Positions 62,386-64,000 of a stretch of DNA of 64,000 nucleotides are shown here, in pieces. The position numbers and the translations under genes are program-made. The notes beneath the pieces were generated by a model that saw only the letters and a list, made by a program, of their open reading frames with translations, made no database searches and was not told the origin of the DNA. The DNA is from Bacillus methanolicus MGA3. Lineage in GTDB: Bacteria > Bacillota > Bacilli > Bacillales > Cytobacillaceae. The stretch covers positions 1,596,843 to 1,660,842 of the forward strand of contig NZ_CP007739.1 in NCBI RefSeq assembly GCF_000724485.1, given 5' to 3'. Position 1 is the stretch's first letter. Each line of letters opens with the position of its first letter.

Positions 62386-62416
62386 GAAGACTAAAGAGAT
62401 TTTTCTTCTTTAGTCT
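62386..62416 (+). terminator. ykuS terminator
   Basis: AAGACTAAAGA/TCTTTAGTCTT stem with an ATTTTTCT loop and T5 tail. Confidence 0.9.
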
Positions 62417-62463
62417 TTTTGCTTTTATCATTATTTACAGCTGAATGATGGCATGATTTACGC

Positions 62464-62535
62464 TATAATACGTATGAACCTTGAATTGATCGATCGTTCT
62501 TTTAGTTCCGATATTATAATAGAGGAAATACGTAT
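62464..62535 (+). promoter_or_regulatory. modB promoter region with two AATACGTAT repeats
   Basis: AATACGTAT occurs at 62467-62475, overlapping a TATAAT, and at 62527-62535, 60 bases later and just before the ribosome region. Both contain the palindrome ATACGTAT. They could be operators of a molybdate-sensing regulator; the E. coli ModE box is not matched. Confidence 0.4.
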
Positions 62536-62550
62536 TGGAATGATGAATGA

Positions 62551-63204
62551 ATGAACATTGAATTTTGGAAGCCTTTATCGCTCTCATTGCAGGTTGCCGG
62601 CATTTCTACGCTTATTGTTTTAATCATTGGGATATTAATTGCTAAACTTATGTCAAAAAGGCAGTTTCGCGGAAAAGTGTTCGTTGAAACAGCATTATTG
62701 CTCCCTTTAGTATTGCCGCCGACTGTTATTGGATTTTTATTAATTATCATATTCGGAAATAACAGCTTTCTAGGGAAGATTATTGAATCTGTTTTCCGAC
62801 AGTCCATCATGTTTACCCCGTTGGCAGCGGTTATTGCTTCAACTGTCGTCGCCTTTCCGCTTATGTACCAATCGGCAAAAACAGGATTCCAGTTGGTTGA
62901 TTCTGGTGTAGAAGATGCGGCACGAATTGATGGTGCTAATGAATGGAAAGTTTTCTTATTTGTTACTCTTCCCCTTTCTTTTCGGGCAATTCTTACAGGT
63001 GGTATTTTAAGCTTTGCTAGGGCACTCGGAGAATTTGGAGCTACATTAATGTTTGCCGGAAATATTCCAGGAAAGACACAGACGGCATCTACCGCCATTT
63101 ATGTAGCTTTTGACTCGGGAAATATGGAGATGGCTTGGTTGTTAGTTGGGGCACTAATTGTCATATCTTTTTTCATGTTATTATGTACCGCATTTTTAAA
63201 ATAG
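62551..63204 (+). CDS. modB: Molybdate ABC transporter permease ModB
   Basis: This 217-residue membrane protein has five to six helices and the ABC permease loop GVEDAARIDGANEWKVFLFVTLPLSFRAILTGGILSFARALGEFGATLMFAGNIPGKTQT (EAA-type, with the FARALGEFGAT of molybdate/sulfate permeases). It forms the channel for molybdate uptake. The binding protein (modA) and ATPase (modC) are not next to it; no other part of the transporter is in the window. The start is uncertain because ATGs at 62540, 62543 and 62551 lie close together and the best ribosome site (GAGGAA) is rather far. It could feed molybdenum to CO dehydrogenase. Confidence 0.88.
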   Translation: MNIEFWKPLSLSLQVAGISTLIVLIIGILIAKLMSKRQFRGKVFVETALLLPLVLPPTVIGFLLIIIFGNNSFLGKIIESVFRQSIMFTPLAAVIASTVVAFPLMYQSAKTGFQLVDSGVEDAARIDGANEWKVFLFVTLPLSFRAILTGGILSFARALGEFGATLMFAGNIPGKTQTASTAIYVAFDSGNMEMAWLLVGALIVISFFMLLCTAFLK

Positions 63205-63211
63205 ATGAAAT

Positions 63212-63240
63212 GAGCCATGGTTTCTTATTCCATGGCTATT
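63212..63240. terminator. Hairpin between modB and the endopeptidase gene
   Basis: TGAGCCATGG and CCATGGCTA form a stem with a TTTCTTATT loop. The T run is weak on both strands, so its terminator strength is doubtful. Confidence 0.45.
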
Positions 63241-63324
63241 GCTTTAACTGAAAATAATTTTGAAGTTGAATAAAAGTTTTAACTGCAGACTCCTCCGCAA
63301 CTTCATCCAGAACAAATTGAGATA

Positions 63325-64000
63325 TTAATAATATCTTTTCGCACCGAGATATCGATCGCTCCAATATTTGCTCGTTAAATTGCTGATGGTAACTCCCGTG
63401 GAACTTCCGCAATGAATGAATTGATTTTTTCCTATGTAAATCCCTGCATGAGACGCTCCTGGCCGGTATGTTTCGAAAAAGACAAGGTCGCCGACTGACG
63501 GCTTGTCCACTTGTTTTCCGGCGTTCCATATTAATGCGACTGTGCGCGGTAAATAAATACTTTGTTTTTCAAATACATAAACAAGAAATCCGCTGCAGTC
63601 AAATCCTTTTTCAGGAGTCGTTCCTCCCCATTGGTATCGTGTTCCAAGCAGTTCCGCCGCATCTCCAATTAGATTCATTACGTTAAATTCTTTTTTCTTC
63701 TGGGAAGGTTTTGAATGCAATAATTGCGTATAAGTAGAGAAATCAACCGTACCGGTCACCGGAAGTTTCTTGGCCTTTTGGAACTTTTTCACCGCTTCAT
63801 AGGTGGCCATGCCAAAATATCCCGTAATGGACGGGTATGTAAAATATCCGAGCTCTTTCAACTTCGCTTGAATCTTTTTGACTTCTTCACCAGTTGAACC
63901 GATTGTTAAGCGCATCGCTGGTTGCGTCGGTTCAGCTTTATTATTGTTTGGTGTAGTTTTTCCGTTTTGGTTCAGTACTTCTTTCAGCTTATTCAGCGTT
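63325..64000 (-). CDS. NlpC/P60 peptidoglycan endopeptidase with PG-binding domain (5' end outside window)
   Basis: The frame is open to the window edge, so the N terminus is missing. Visible order: a low-complexity linker (about 63908-64000), a PG_binding_1 domain (LTIGSTGEEVKKIQAKLKELGYFTYPS...GYFGMATYEAVKKFQKAKKLPVTGTVD) and an NlpC/P60 domain with the catalytic Cys in KGFDCSGFLVYVF, His in GASHAGIYIGKNQFIH. It cleaves D-gamma-glutamyl-meso-DAP bonds in the cell wall, as CwlS/LytF or YkfC-type enzymes do. An internal ATG at 63915 follows no ribosome site. Confidence 0.9.
   Translation of the reverse strand, partial: TLNKLKEVLNQNGKTTPNNNKAEPTQPAMRLTIGSTGEEVKKIQAKLKELGYFTYPSITGYFGMATYEAVKKFQKAKKLPVTGTVDFSTYTQLLHSKPSQKKKEFNVMNLIGDAAELLGTRYQWGGTTPEKGFDCSGFLVYVFEKQSIYLPRTVALIWNAGKQVDKPSVGDLVFFETYRPGASHAGIYIGKNQFIHCGSSTGVTISNLTSKYWSDRYLGAKRYY

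Noticed and set aside
62514..63098. 194-codon minus-strand frame
   Set aside because: It is antisense to modB; translation shows no domain.

Overview
The window comes from a low-GC, endospore-forming member of the Bacillaceae. The support is a CotF-family coat protein, YjcZ, YuzL, YhfH, YdjO and YozQ-like small proteins, a yhbD-yhbE-yhbF (bactofilin) operon, Bacillus-type BirA operators, strong AGGAGG-type ribosome sites, and GTG/TTG starts. I cannot name the species. The window opens inside an SDR oxidoreductase gene and closes inside an NlpC/P60 endopeptidase gene.

Layout. 0-13 kb holds housekeeping and transport genes: inositol phosphatase, NhaC antiporter, DJ-1/PfpI, FMN reductase, beta-carbonic anhydrase, a decayed AEC transporter, isochorismatase-fold hydrolase, YfnA-type permease, Mug DNA glycosylase and a marR-MFS operon. 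13-25 kb holds a dispersed biotin regulon (bioA, bioB, bioY-bioD), each unit preceded by a BirA-like palindrome, interleaved with two amino acid permeases, a CotF coat protein, glutaminase and an OsmC protein. 25-43 kb holds efflux pumps, an orphan GT2 synthase, YlmA, a divergent DMT transporter/MocR regulator pair, VanW, a Cys/His-rich repeat protein, a ribbon-helix-helix regulator with paired palindromes, the bactofilin operon, a coiled-coil protein, a LysM-3D protein and many very small proteins.

The most distinctive region is 43.2-54.8 kb. All genes there lie on the minus strand in one apparent operon: coxM-coxS-coxL, XdhC-YHS fusion, coxG, coxD, coxE, a CtaG-like membrane protein, an XdhC/CoxI protein, a MocA-like cytidylyltransferase and moeA. 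CoxL carries the AYRCSFR loop that marks form I (true, Cu-Mo) aerobic CO dehydrogenase. The operon therefore combines the enzyme, its Mo/Cu active-site maturation factors and molybdenum-cofactor genes. The structural genes are visibly richer in GC than the flanks, which suggests transfer; the CtaG-like gene is AT-rich. A YHS domain fused to an XdhC-like factor and the CtaG-family protein are candidate copper-handling parts.

55-64 kb holds lrgAB, an aldehyde dehydrogenase with a cre site, a SCO copper chaperone, an ABC-F ATPase, YuzL, YkuS, a lone molybdate permease gene (modB) and the truncated endopeptidase gene.

Two dispersed repeat families are visible between genes: a roughly 185-bp element (three full and two partial copies) and nested palindromes built around GGGTCTGACCC that sit at transcript ends. 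Three small regions look like decayed genes (an AEC transporter, a GNAT acetyltransferase and an unidentified membrane protein). No tRNA, rRNA, CRISPR array or intact insertion sequence was seen.
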